This document shows positions 1 through 10,100 of a DNA stretch of 64,000 bases, in pieces (position 1 is the stretch's first letter; each line of letters begins with the position of its first letter). The stretch spans positions 30,910,688 to 30,974,687 of the forward strand of contig OZ007570.1 in NCBI GenBank assembly GCA_963931925.1. The letters are read 5' to 3'. A model generated the notes under the pieces. That model was not told the DNA's origin, made no database searches, and worked only from the letters and a program-made list of their open reading frames with translations. The DNA comes from Onchidella celtica (Eukaryota; Mollusca; Gastropoda; Systellommatophora; Onchidiidae). Both the position numbers and the translations under genes were made by a program.

Positions 1-450
1 AAGAAGAAGACAGACAACACGTAGGGGCCTACGTGTCTTGATGTAGAGTTTTTCAGCCAGGCCTTGTTCACGAGAACAGGCATGTTGATCATTCATAATA
101 AAACAGAAAGCATTCTTCATCAAATGCACTAAAAAAAAATATTTAAAAAATGTGCCTCCATAAAACCTACGCGCGCCGTTGAACAAGTCAACAGCTGCCC
201 TGTATTTGCCAAGTCGCCCTCCATTCATGGTTTGCATACTCTCCACCAATCACCCCCCCCCCCTTCATCGTTTTGGCCATTTTCTTCGTTTCGCCCCTGG
301 TCTAAAGCAATACCCTAGTGCTAATACGATGTACGGTATTATGAGATTGCGATATGTGAATTAGATGTATTATGAATTTGGGAATAAACAAAAACAAAAC
401 TAAAAAATCCCAAATAATGTCCAGTGCACGTTTATGCAAGAACAACTGAC
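1..450. other. Intergenic, no gene seen
   Basis: AT-rich sequence with a C-run near 249-262 and no conserved reading frame. The short AAG repeat at the first bases could be the tail of a retroelement lying to the left, but too little is visible to say. Confidence 0.4.
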
Positions 451-454
451 TTGA

Positions 455-675
455 GATAGTGCAATGGCCTAGTGGTTAGAGATTTTGAGCCAAGTGTGAG
501 GTCCCAGGTTCGAATTCTGTACGAGCTGGAGCCCTAAACTAATCTTTTGTGGTACATGTATTGCAACTTGTAAGGCATAAATTTACTTGTTGGCGGCCTG
601 ATAGTGATAGAGCTCGAAGTCCTGTGTTTGATTACGCTGGAAAGGGAAGTAAACCCAACAAAACAAAACCAACAT
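455..675 (+). repeat. tRNA-derived SINE, apparently with two tRNA-like heads
   Basis: A polymerase III type A box (TGGCCTAGTGG, 465-475) and B box (GGTTCGAATTC, 507-517) lie at tRNA-like spacing, but the acceptor and T stems do not pair well, so this is a retroposed SINE and not a working tRNA. A second, weaker head follows at about 592-640 (GGCCTGATAGTGATAGAG, then TGTTTGATTAC). The end is A-rich (CAAAACAAAACCAAC). The family is not recognised. Confidence 0.55.
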
Positions 676-929
676 TCAACAGACCAAAATTATTTGGGCA
701 TGATAGGACGATTGTCTTTATAATTTATTGTTAAATTAATTACCAGTACCAGCATCATTGTCTGTAGGCTACAGTTTTATTTTGTAACCAAAGTTGGTAT
801 TCCTGTATTTGTGACCAGCATCTTTTGTTTGTTTGTACACGTCTTTGATCCCATTTTGGGAAATTTTGCCTTAGTGTCACTGCAGCCCAGTTACAACTGG
901 AGCAGACACGTCGTCGGAAGGGAGTGGTA

Positions 930-985
930 GGGATAAATTTTATTTAATTTTGCCCGGGCAGCGGCCTGTTTGGCCTCATCATCAT
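930..985 (-). repeat. Short repeat abutting the LINE 3' end
   Basis: Read on the minus strand, this stretch (AGGCCGCTGCCCGGGCAAAA, then an A/T-rich run and CCCTACC) matches 18051-18112 on the plus strand, which has the same order of blocks. It is a dispersed repeat, either the end of the LINE itself or the repeat the LINE landed beside. Confidence 0.45.
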
Positions 986-996
986 CATTGCCTTTC

Positions 997-3900
997 TCAC
1001 CCTGGATCAGGGTATAGGCCACCAACAAACACTTTCCATCCCTCTCTATCATGGGCCAGCCTCTTTACATTATTCCAAGTCTTTCCGCTTCGTTGCACAT
1101 CATTTTCTCTGGCTCTTCTCCACGTTCCGCGCGGCCTTCCTCTTGATCTCTTGCCCTGGGGATTCCAATCCAATACCTTCTTCGTGATGCTGTTTCCTGG
1201 CCTCCTGAGAGTGTGGCCGATCCATCTCCATCGCCTCCTACCAATTTCCTCTCTGACTGGGCTCTGTCTTGTTCTTTTCCATACAATTTCATTGCTGACC
1301 TTGTCTGTCCATCTGATCTTAAGTAGCTTCCTCAAACATCTGTTGGTGAAAACTTGGATTCTCTTTATGCAGGCCTGGGATGCATTCCAAGTCTCACATC
1401 CATACAACAGGACTGACTTCACGTTCGAGTTGAATATCCTCAGCTTTGTTTTTAGAGATATATCCTTGGTTCTCCAAATCTTGCTTAAGGACGTAAAAGC
1501 TGCCTGTGCCTTTCCAATTCGTGCTTTGACTTCTGCCTCTGTTCCTCCCTTATTGTCAATGATACTACCAAGATAGCAGAAGGACTCTACATCTTCCAGT
1601 GGTTGATCTCCTACTCTGACTTGTGCGCTTGGGGGTGCAACAATTTTTAGGACCTTCGACTTCGCAGGATGTATCCTCAATCCAATAGATTCTGAAATTT
1701 TGTTTAGAGCTGTAGTCTTTGCTTGCATCTGGTCGTGTGTGTGCGACAATAGTGCCAAGTCATCTGCAAAATCTAGATCGTCCAGCTGTGTCCATGGGGT
1801 CCATTGTATGCCATTTCTTCCTCCACTGGTGGTTTCTTTCATAAGCCAATCAATCATCAGGACAAACAGAAATGGGGACAGCAAACAACCCTGCCTAACA
1901 CCAGTCTTGATATCAAAGCTGTCAGTAAGCTCGCCATCGTGTACGACTCTGCAACTTGTCCCCTCGTACATGCTCTTGATAAGGTTCACCATCTTCTCTG
2001 GGATTCCATAATGTCTCAATATTCTCCACAGTGTTTCTCTATCGATGCTATCAAAGGCCTTCTCGTAGTCAAGGAAGTTCACTATCAGTTGGGAGTTCCA
2101 CTCTAGCGACTGCTCTACTATGATTCTCAGCGTGGCGATCTGGTCGGTGGTTGATCGATTACTCCTGAAACCAGCTTGCTCCTCACGAAGTTTTGGGTCT
2201 GTTGCATTCTGTATTCGCTTGAGAATAATCCGGTTGAAAACCTTTCCTGGGATGGAGAGAAGTGTGATTCCTCTGTAGTTACTACAATTGCTGAGGTCCC
2301 CTTTTTTTGGAAGCTTCACGAGGTGTCCTTCCTTCCAGTCCTTTGGAAACTTGCCTCCGATCCAAATCCTCGAGAATAGCGAGTGCAGACCCTCTGCAGC
2401 CCCAGCAGCATCTGCCTTCAGCGCCTCTGGTGGGATCTGATCTGGTCCAGCTGCCTTGCCTCGATTTAACTGCTTTATGGCATCATTAATCTCTGCTTTA
2501 GTCGGAGGGTCGCAACTGATCGGTAAATCATTTCTTGCGGGTAGAATGTCGGGTGGGTTGCTTGGTGGAGGTCTGTTCAAGAGGCTGTTAAAATGTTCTA
2601 TCCATCTTTTTGCCTGAGCTTCCTTTCCAAAAATAGCCTTCCTGTTGTAATCCTTGACAGGAACTTCAGGTTTTCCATATTTTCCAGCAAGAGTCTTTGT
2701 AGTCTGGTAGAGGATCCTCATGTGTCCTCCTGTTGCTGCCTTCTCTGCTTTCTCTGCTAACATTCCTATGAACTCCTCTTTGTCTTTTTTAATTGATTTT
2801 TTGACCTCTTTAGCTGATGCTCGGTACTCTTCCTGGTTACCAACTCTTGAGCTTCTTGTACGACTTGCATTTACCTGTTCTTTTAGGTCTCTTCTTATCC
2901 TTATCAAGTCCAGTGATTTTTGACTGATCCATTCCTTGTGTTCCACTTTCTTTTCCCCAAGAACATCCTGGCATGTCGATGTAAATACTCCTTTTACCTT
3001 AGCCCAGTGAGTCTCCAAATCTACTGTCTCTTCGAGGTCAACAAGGGGTTTGAATCTATTCCTCAGTGTCAGCTGGAACTCTTCCTTCTTGTCTCCATCC
3101 AGAAGGCTCACTTGAAACTTTCTCCTCTTTGTTCCTGCTCTGGTACCTTGTTTCTTGAGGCGGAGTTTGAGTCTTGCCAGCAGCATGTGATGGTCAGATC
3201 CAACATCAGCTCCTCTCTGTACTATGACATCCTCCAGTGAGCGTCTGAATCGTCGGGTGATGCAAAAGTGGTCAATCTGGTTTTCGGTTACTCCATCCGG
3301 TGAAATCCAAGTGGCCTTATGGATCCTCTTGTGTGGGAATACTGAACCTCCAATCACATAGCTGTTAAATGCGCAGAAACTTGCAAACCGCTCTCCATTC
3401 TCATTCATTTGTCCCAAACCATTGCACCCCATAATGTCCTCATACCCTGTATTGTCCTGTCCTATCTTGGCATTGGCGTCTCCCATTATAATGTTCACAT
3501 CTTTTCTTGGCAATGTGTCAACTATTTCCTGAAGCTGGTTGTAGAAATCGTCCTTGTCCTCATCGGTTGCTTCATTTGTTGGGGCGTATATCTGCACAAT
3601 GTTCATGTTGATGTTCTTGTTCTTTGTAGTAAATGATGCCAATATAATTCTCCTTCCGTAGGGTTCCCATCCCCTCAGTGACCTCTGGGCGTGCTTGCTC
3701 AAGATGATCGCTACTCCTTCTGTATGCTTTTTGTCCTCCCTTCCAGAATACAAAATCTTTTCCCCAGAATTAAGTTGTTTCAGTCCGGACTGTATCCAGC
3801 GGGTCTCGCTAACTCCAAGTATGTGCAGTCTGTATCGCCTCATCTCCATTGTAACCTGGGCACTCTTTCCTGCTTCATACATGGAGCGGACATTCCACGA

Positions 3901-4014
3901 CGCAATCCGGAGTGACTTGTTTGATGAAGGAGCAGTCAGGCCAGTGGAGTCCTTTCGGCTTTGTCCATTGTCCTTCATTGAATCTACAGGTGCAGATGCT
4001 CCCCCTTCTCCCAA
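997..4014 (-). CDS. RTE-like LINE ORF: endonuclease plus reverse transcriptase, uninterrupted
   Basis: A single open frame of 1005 residues. The N-terminal third is an exonuclease-endonuclease-phosphatase type endonuclease: RIASWNVRSMYEAG near residue 37, SETRW, then MGDANAKIG, QIDHF and a closing GSDHHML. The middle is a non-LTR reverse transcriptase: NYRGITLLSIPGKV, DYEKAFDSID, GVRQGCLLSP and the catalytic FADDLALL. The C-terminus (RWRWIGHTLRR, GRPRGTWRR) is typical of RTE-like elements. The length matches a complete RTE protein, and no stop or frameshift breaks it, so the copy is young and could be functional. After the stop there is a short (ATG)n run at about 978-988, the usual kind of RTE 3' end. 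The protein would nick DNA and copy its own RNA at the nick. Assignment to the RTE group is from motifs only. Confidence 0.92.
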   Translation of the reverse strand: MGEGGASAPVDSMKDNGQSRKDSTGLTAPSSNKSLRIASWNVRSMYEAGKSAQVTMEMRRYRLHILGVSETRWIQSGLKQLNSGEKILYSGREDKKHTEGVAIILSKHAQRSLRGWEPYGRRIILASFTTKNKNINMNIVQIYAPTNEATDEDKDDFYNQLQEIVDTLPRKDVNIIMGDANAKIGQDNTGYEDIMGCNGLGQMNENGERFASFCAFNSYVIGGSVFPHKRIHKATWISPDGVTENQIDHFCITRRFRRSLEDVIVQRGADVGSDHHMLLARLKLRLKKQGTRAGTKRRKFQVSLLDGDKKEEFQLTLRNRFKPLVDLEETVDLETHWAKVKGVFTSTCQDVLGEKKVEHKEWISQKSLDLIRIRRDLKEQVNASRTRSSRVGNQEEYRASAKEVKKSIKKDKEEFIGMLAEKAEKAATGGHMRILYQTTKTLAGKYGKPEVPVKDYNRKAIFGKEAQAKRWIEHFNSLLNRPPPSNPPDILPARNDLPISCDPPTKAEINDAIKQLNRGKAAGPDQIPPEALKADAAGAAEGLHSLFSRIWIGGKFPKDWKEGHLVKLPKKGDLSNCSNYRGITLLSIPGKVFNRIILKRIQNATDPKLREEQAGFRSNRSTTDQIATLRIIVEQSLEWNSQLIVNFLDYEKAFDSIDRETLWRILRHYGIPEKMVNLIKSMYEGTSCRVVHDGELTDSFDIKTGVRQGCLLSPFLFVLMIDWLMKETTSGGRNGIQWTPWTQLDDLDFADDLALLSHTHDQMQAKTTALNKISESIGLRIHPAKSKVLKIVAPPSAQVRVGDQPLEDVESFCYLGSIIDNKGGTEAEVKARIGKAQAAFTSLSKIWRTKDISLKTKLRIFNSNVKSVLLYGCETWNASQACIKRIQVFTNRCLRKLLKIRWTDKVSNEIVWKRTRQSPVREEIGRRRWRWIGHTLRRPGNSITKKVLDWNPQGKRSRGRPRGTWRRARENDVQRSGKTWNNVKRLAHDREGWKVFVGGLYPDPG

Positions 4015-4390
4015 GATAAAAGACTGATTTAAAGTATTTGCTTGTGTTTCTGTAACTGGTTTATTTTTACAGGGTGGGTAGTTGGCCCACCGCCAACTGG
4101 CTCTTCTCGGGAGACCAGGACCTTTGCACCTTTAGTCGCCTCTTACGACACGCAGTATCACGTCAGATGTATTCTTTGCTGTCCCTCTTCTGCAAGAGGG
4201 CCCCGCATCTGCACGGGCGCCTGTTTGGCCTGCTCTTTTTAATTTCTAACTGCCAAGGTATCTTTAACGTCCGCCAGGTGCACACAGGCCTTCTGAGTTT
4301 TTCGTCCTTGTCAGAGAGGACTAGGCGCTCGATCCTACCCCCTATAGGATCAGGGACAGGAAAATATGAGAAAAATCCCAAAATTCCAAC
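4015..4390 (-). mobile_element. Probable 5' leader of the RTE-like LINE
   Basis: Non-coding sequence directly upstream of the LINE start codon on the minus strand. It includes GTCGTAAGAGGCGACTAAA (complement near 4132-4150) and a stretch about half G+C, unlike the AT-rich flank. The exact 5' boundary is not visible. It may run into the tRNA-like block at 4390-4480. Confidence 0.5.
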
Positions 4391-4480
4391 AAATGCCTGC
4401 ACCGATCAGGATTCAAACCCAGTACCTTCGGAATGAGAGGTGGACACCTTGCCTCTAGACCACCGTGTCTCCAACACTAA
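4390..4480 (-). repeat. tRNA-like SINE head or pol III promoter beside the LINE leader
   Basis: On the minus strand an A box (TGGTCTAGAGG, complement 4452-4462) is followed about 30 bases later by a B box (GGGTTTGAATCC, complement 4409-4420). The spacing fits a tRNA-derived promoter. It lies immediately upstream of the LINE leader and points toward it. Confidence 0.5.
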
Positions 4481-4489
4481 CAGTGGCAA

Positions 4490-6520
4490 CACGGTCCTAT
4501 TTCAGTTTTTATCAGATACAGTCTCTCTACATTAGCACAGAATTTTATAGCAGCTCTCTCTCCTGTTACTGCTGATTGATTTTTAAACATTTACAGGCAA
4601 TATTCATGCAGCTTCTAGCTTTGAGTTTGACTTTGGGTTTAATGGCATATAGGGCCGATAACTGCCACTTTACATTAAAATTTCAGTTTTTTCGCTATCC
4701 AACTTTGAGCTAGCGTTCAGCCCTCAAATTTATATACATATAAATAAAATGCGGCTTCTAACAGCATGCAATAAATTTTCTTATTGAAACTAGCAGTTCA
4801 GAGATCTATTTTAACTACTATGCTACCCCACCTGTTTGAATTACAAGCATTAATTTTTGTGTTGAATCCTTCCCACAAGTTTAAAACATCGGACCAAGCT
4901 GTTCCAAAATGCAATATTCCACTATGAATTCAATACAAGGCCTCATTTTAGAGGTATGAAATACATGTATCACAATGACATTTAAAGACTACAGGGGAAG
5001 AATATCAGTGTCATAAAATGTGAGTTTTTTGGTTACTTCTCTGAACTCTTAGCTGTAATATTTGTCCTGTAATACCAATTAAGTGAAAAACAACTGTTGT
5101 CCAACAATAGGAGCATCCTTAGATAAGGCATCCCATTTTCAACTGATGGACTTTCAAACTTTAAAATGCCAGTTTCTTCAAACCTCCATTTTGTGACAGC
5201 TGGCATATTTCCCTTGTAGTCTTCATGTAGTTCACAGTAAAAAAATAAAAATATGACACTGTCAGAATAAATCCACACTATAAAAATGAAATTATGGCTC
5301 ATTAAACTCAAAAGGTTAAGCTGTGCCAGGAAATTTTAATGGAAGTAGGTAGTCCAAACTGCCCCGCTAAAGGGCCGAAATCCCGTTTTGGCATAATTTC
5401 AGACTAACATTACAGGGCTAAGGCTGCTGTGTGTTTTTATTAATGTAAAATGGCATGCATCCTACATCAAAATAAGGTTCAACTCTTCCTCTGTCAAAAT
5501 ACATGCATGTGTACTATCTTTTGTATTGTTTAATTTGTGTAGCTGTGTGTTTCTATTGCTTGATCAAGATAATAGTTTTGCCGTTTTCGCCCTGAGCCAC
5601 GCATATCTATTTGACCCCCTCTTAATAAAGGGTTGCAGAGTGTCATGCCGATTTGGCGCACGTTTCAAAGTAACTCGCACAGAAAGCCAGGTAAATGCGG
5701 TTAAATTAAATTCAATGTAATTTTCATTGTGTTCTGGGGTGAAATTCCTGAAGAAATTATTCGTTGAAAAGATTGTGGACTGAGAAATTGGTGGAAACTT
5801 TTAACAGAACAGGATCAAAATCATACGCACATGAATCTCAGCCTGTGTATTATACGGATATATGCCAAAGTCAAACATGGGGCATCGTGCCAACTGTTTT
5901 TATAGACCCACTAAATGCTTGATTGCATTACTTTTATCCGATGCTCAGTATTAAGTGACTGTTGGGATACAGGTGCCCTCCTTCTCAATAAAAAAAAGCA
6001 AAACATTATTTTTGTCTCCCCTGTAAGAGTTTACAAAAAATTGACAATGGATGAAGTTCGATGACTAAAAGAAGTAAAATGAGATGTTTGTATTATATTT
6101 GTACCCTTCAAAACAAAAATGGCCATAACGTACTATACCCCTTTTCCATGGAAACTGAGAATTTTCAATGCCATGACTCCATAAATGGTCATTTTATCAA
6201 TTTATGGGGGGCCAAAGTTGGACTATCATGCAATTTGCGAAAGGTAGCAAATTTGAGGTGATTTTTCACTTTTGAAAATGCCATAACTTTCAAAATCTTT
6301 AAGCCAGAATAATAAATTTGGTATCAAAATTTTCGGACAAGCAAGCTCCATCAGGTTAGACAATAACTGGTAAGTTATGATAAAAAGTAAAAATCTGTTT
6401 GGACTACCTTATGGAAGGTTAAAAAAAATGACAGCTGATAACTGTGTGTATGACACTGTGCCTGTGATTTTCAACACAAAAAAATACATCAACAACATAA
6501 AAAAAACAAAACCGAGAGGA
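4490..6520. other. Intergenic region downstream of NDUFB8
   Basis: AT-rich with no conserved coding sequence. A weak inverted repeat (TAGGTAGTCCAAAC at 5346-5359; GTTTGGACTACCTTA at 6397-6411) may bound a 1.07 kb non-autonomous element. The small frames here (5033-5311, 5526-5720) have no coding support. Confidence 0.4.
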
Positions 6521-6540
6521 TCGTGATCACCTTTAAATAT

Positions 6541-6546
6541 TTTATT
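6541..6546 (-). terminator. Poly(A) signal of NDUFB8
   Basis: AATAAA on the minus strand, about 470 bases past the NDUFB8 stop codon. It is the best candidate because of its distance and orientation. Cleavage is inferred near 6520. Confidence 0.5.
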
Positions 6547-7014
6547 CATTGCATAACATTACAAATATAACACATTTATCCTACCTGCACTTGGCAAACA
6601 GCAAAGCTGAGTTTTACATGCAGATGGAGTAAAAAAAAAAAAAAAAAAATTTAGACAAGACTCTTTCTGAAAATTCATCATGACCCCTAACATTCAGCAT
6701 TTTACATCTTGTATTATCTATTCACCGATGCTACTAACTGTACATTCTAACGTAGGTTCTTTTCCTCAGTGATTTTGAAACTGGGGAGAAAGTTCTCCAA
6801 TAAAATGTAATCATTCAAGTATAAATAAAGTATCATCATCACAACTGTCAAGACAAAACAGGCAAAAAAGAAAAACAAAAAAATGGAGAACATAAAGACA
6901 CAGGGCTACCTAAGTGTGCTTTGATGAAAATAGGCACAAAAAATGTAAAGAAAGAAAAAATTACCTTTCTTCATTAATTACAGAAAAATAAAAAATTATA
7001 TTCAACACATTTCC

Positions 7015-7116
7015 TCATTCAGGTGGTTCAAATGTGTAGTGTTTCGCTTCTTCCTCAAGTGCTGGGTCTCCTCCATTTTCTAAATACAAGTCATTGAAAG
7101 GGTACTGTTTCGGCAT
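7015..7116 (-). CDS. NDUFB8: NDUFB8 coding exon 5 (last)
   Basis: Residues 159-191 and the stop (GAA TGA). It encodes MPKQYPFNDLYLENGGDPAL and an acidic end (EPPE) facing the intermembrane space in the family. The acceptor is TTTACAG at 7117-7123. Confidence 0.93.
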   Translation of the reverse strand: MPKQYPFNDLYLENGGDPALEEEAKHYTFEPPE

Positions 7117-10100
7117 CTGTAAATGAGACAATAAAAGAAAACGTGGTGCGAAAGTTCTGATGGTATGACAATATACAAATCATGCATGTGTGGGTATGGA
7201 ATACTCAATAAAATTTGTAGTGTGGATAACTTTCCTAATTCTTCTTCCTGACCACTAGATTCTGGAGCCTCTTGGTCTTAGTTATTGGTGCACTTGATAT
7301 TCATGTTAAATCTGCACAATATCCAGTCAAATGTAGGAAACAAACATTTCATGAAACTGGGCATAAATTCATATTTTAAGTTGTGTCAGTATCTCAGATG
7401 ACCAAACAGCTCTCGGCAAGTGCTTGAACAAACCTGTTTTCTAATTGTGAAAATTTACAGTCTTCAGACACAATGCAAAATTGCAAGTGTTAAAGGCACA
7501 AATGCATCAAAACGTAATGAAATAATTCAATACATAGTTATACCAAGCCCAATTTCCTTTCATAAATGGGGACTCTGAAGGACAATAGCTTCCTTCAAAG
7601 ACTGGCATGTAATCTAAACTTGACAGTACACATCTTTACAAAAGGAATATCTGTTCAATCAGATAATATGTTGAACAGACGTATGACAGTTATATCACTT
7701 AATACCTAATTGGTCTGGTGACAGTCACCTTCAAATGAGACAAAACTATTTCAGCACCTCTTTTTCTATGTTTGAATCTTGATTACTATTGGTACTAGTC
7801 TATTATTTTAACTGAAAGTCACTGCTGTTGTATCACCATGTTAAAAGACATTTTTCACAAAAAATGCCAGGGTTGTTGTTATACATGTGAAAAAGGAAGT
7901 TTTAAATGCCTGCAGGCGTTGCCAGTCTCGCTGAAAATTGTATATATACAATGAGTTTACAAATGGAAAGACTTATTACATGTTCACTGTCTTACCTGTG
8001 GTAAAAAGAATGGGTATGGAGAAGCAAGCCAATACGAGCCAGCAAATCCTCCAGCGATAAGCAGCAGGAAGAACAATTGCTGCCAACTGTGAAAAACAAA
8101 AACAAGTGGTAAGATAGCATCGTACTCTTGTTTGTCTTACTCCTCTACATAAAACTGCTTACACCCCCTTTTCAATTTCCTATGAACGCAGTCCTCATAG
8201 AATTGAAGCAGGGTTTGCATTTCCAGGAAATATCCAGTGAAACATCATGTGGCAGAACAGAAAACAGCAGAAGTTTTGAACTGCCAATCCCAGGCTTCAT
8301 TTTGCTGGAAACCAATAAATATCTTTCCCAAAAGTCACAAAATAATTTGTGACCATTGTATATGACATAACAGTTTAAAATCTAGACCAGGAGATCTCAA
8401 TCTTTCAATTGTTTGCCTTAGCTTGTATAACTTTTCTCCGGGACCGATTTTGACACTGGTTTTGGTGGATGAGGTATTATGGCTAATCACAGGGCTGGCT
8501 TGTTTTCAAAATTCTTGATGATGTGATTTTTTTTTTCAGCAAGCACCTTGCAATGGCTTGTGTTTATTACAATTTACATACATGTAAATTGACTGACAGA
8601 GTTTTCATTGTTTCTGCTCTGAACATGCTTCTACTTTGTTATCCCTTATTCTTCTTCTTCTTTTGTACACTAGGTAGTCACACTATAACTCCCGATTTTC
8701 TCATAAAATTAACCCTCACCCTGCGCGGGGCGGCAATAGTCGGTATTGACTTGCAAGCGCTCACGCCGCACGGGCGGCAAAAGTCGCCCCGGTCAAGCTG
8801 ACCGCGCCATGCGCAAGCCCTATTTTCAGGCGTTGGGTCACTGACCTTTTTGATTCGTAACCACCGTGTTATTGTTCACTGTATCTCTTCTAAATCAAAG
8901 GCATTGTGACATGGACATGTTAACCAGTGAACCACTGGTCGGAATCACAAAGACTAAGCTTTCAAAGGCTCTCCCCACACTTTCAAAAGATGTAACATCG
9001 ACATGCGAACTGTTGCTCAACAAATTTGCAATATTATCTCATTTTCTCACAAGCTGACCACCATCTGGAGTTGTCTGTATCTAAGAACCAATCAGAAACA
9101 AGCTCTGAAATAATCTTTGCCCCAAATGCCCACATTGGTTTATTTGTGCCAATCAGGATGAAACCATTTGTGTAGGGCTTGGGAGGGCGTGGCTAGTTAT
9201 CATGCTTCGTTCTCACGAAAACTACAGCTGTCAGTTTGGAATCATAAGTCAGATCATTGGTTAGAGACTGACAGACTAAAGTTTTGCTGGTTAATTTATT
9301 ATCAAGCGCGATAAGGCATAGCAGCGAATGTTTTCATACCGATCAATAAAAACCGAACCACGTGGACAGCGTATGTGGTCATCGTCTAGTGGCACGGGTC
9401 AGTGACCCCAGATAAGATTCTCTGTGAGTAAGGTCACTGACAGGGCAGCGGGCTTTACGGGTAGCGCGCAGGGTATGGGTTAACTGTCTGTAATAAATTG
9501 TTTACATTCCCATTTAGTTTTTCATCTACAGGTATTGGGCTGGGCCAGTAAAAGCTTCTGTTTTCTTCATAATTGGGACAATGCTGTAGTACATGGGTGA
9601 CTGTTTCTTCTTGACCACAACTGCAGAGCAACAACTAGGTTATTTTTATTCTGTTAAGATGCTTTGTTATCCCATTGCCAACAATTATTAGTGTGCTGTC
9701 TACAAACAACAAAGGATTAATAAGTAATACGTGTGATATTTGTATTATAATTATTTGATAAGTTCAGGTCCCTGAAGAACTCAAGTTCTCTGACCTCTTT
9801 TATGACTTCTCCTTCGTTGGTTTTGTAAAATCTCATATGATACACTGAATAGAAGTTAAGCTTTACAAGGGCTACTGTAAAAGCACACCATAACAACTTA
9901 TGGCATCCCAGCACATTAGGATTTTGTTTTTCAACAACGACAAAAAAAATGCACTTTCTATCAAAAAGGCAATTGCCAATTAACGTCTTTTTCAGTTTTC
10001 AGTGGCACTCACTATGTGAATCTTCCATCGGCATTGGGGTCCCATAGATCCTCTCCAATAATGTCATTGTCAGGATGAATCTAGAATGGAGAAATTAAGT

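Noticed and set aside
465-535. Functional tRNA gene
   Set aside because: A and B boxes are present but the acceptor and T stems do not pair; also true at 4390-4480 and 16899-16957.
950-1576. 208-codon plus-strand frame
   Set aside because: It lies opposite the LINE polymerase frame on the minus strand and has no domain; it is a shadow of that gene, as are the other plus-strand frames at 1700-4027.
8866-9057. Frame conserved between 8709 and 28347 copies
   Set aside because: Both are copies of one non-coding element; similarity at the protein level only mirrors DNA similarity.
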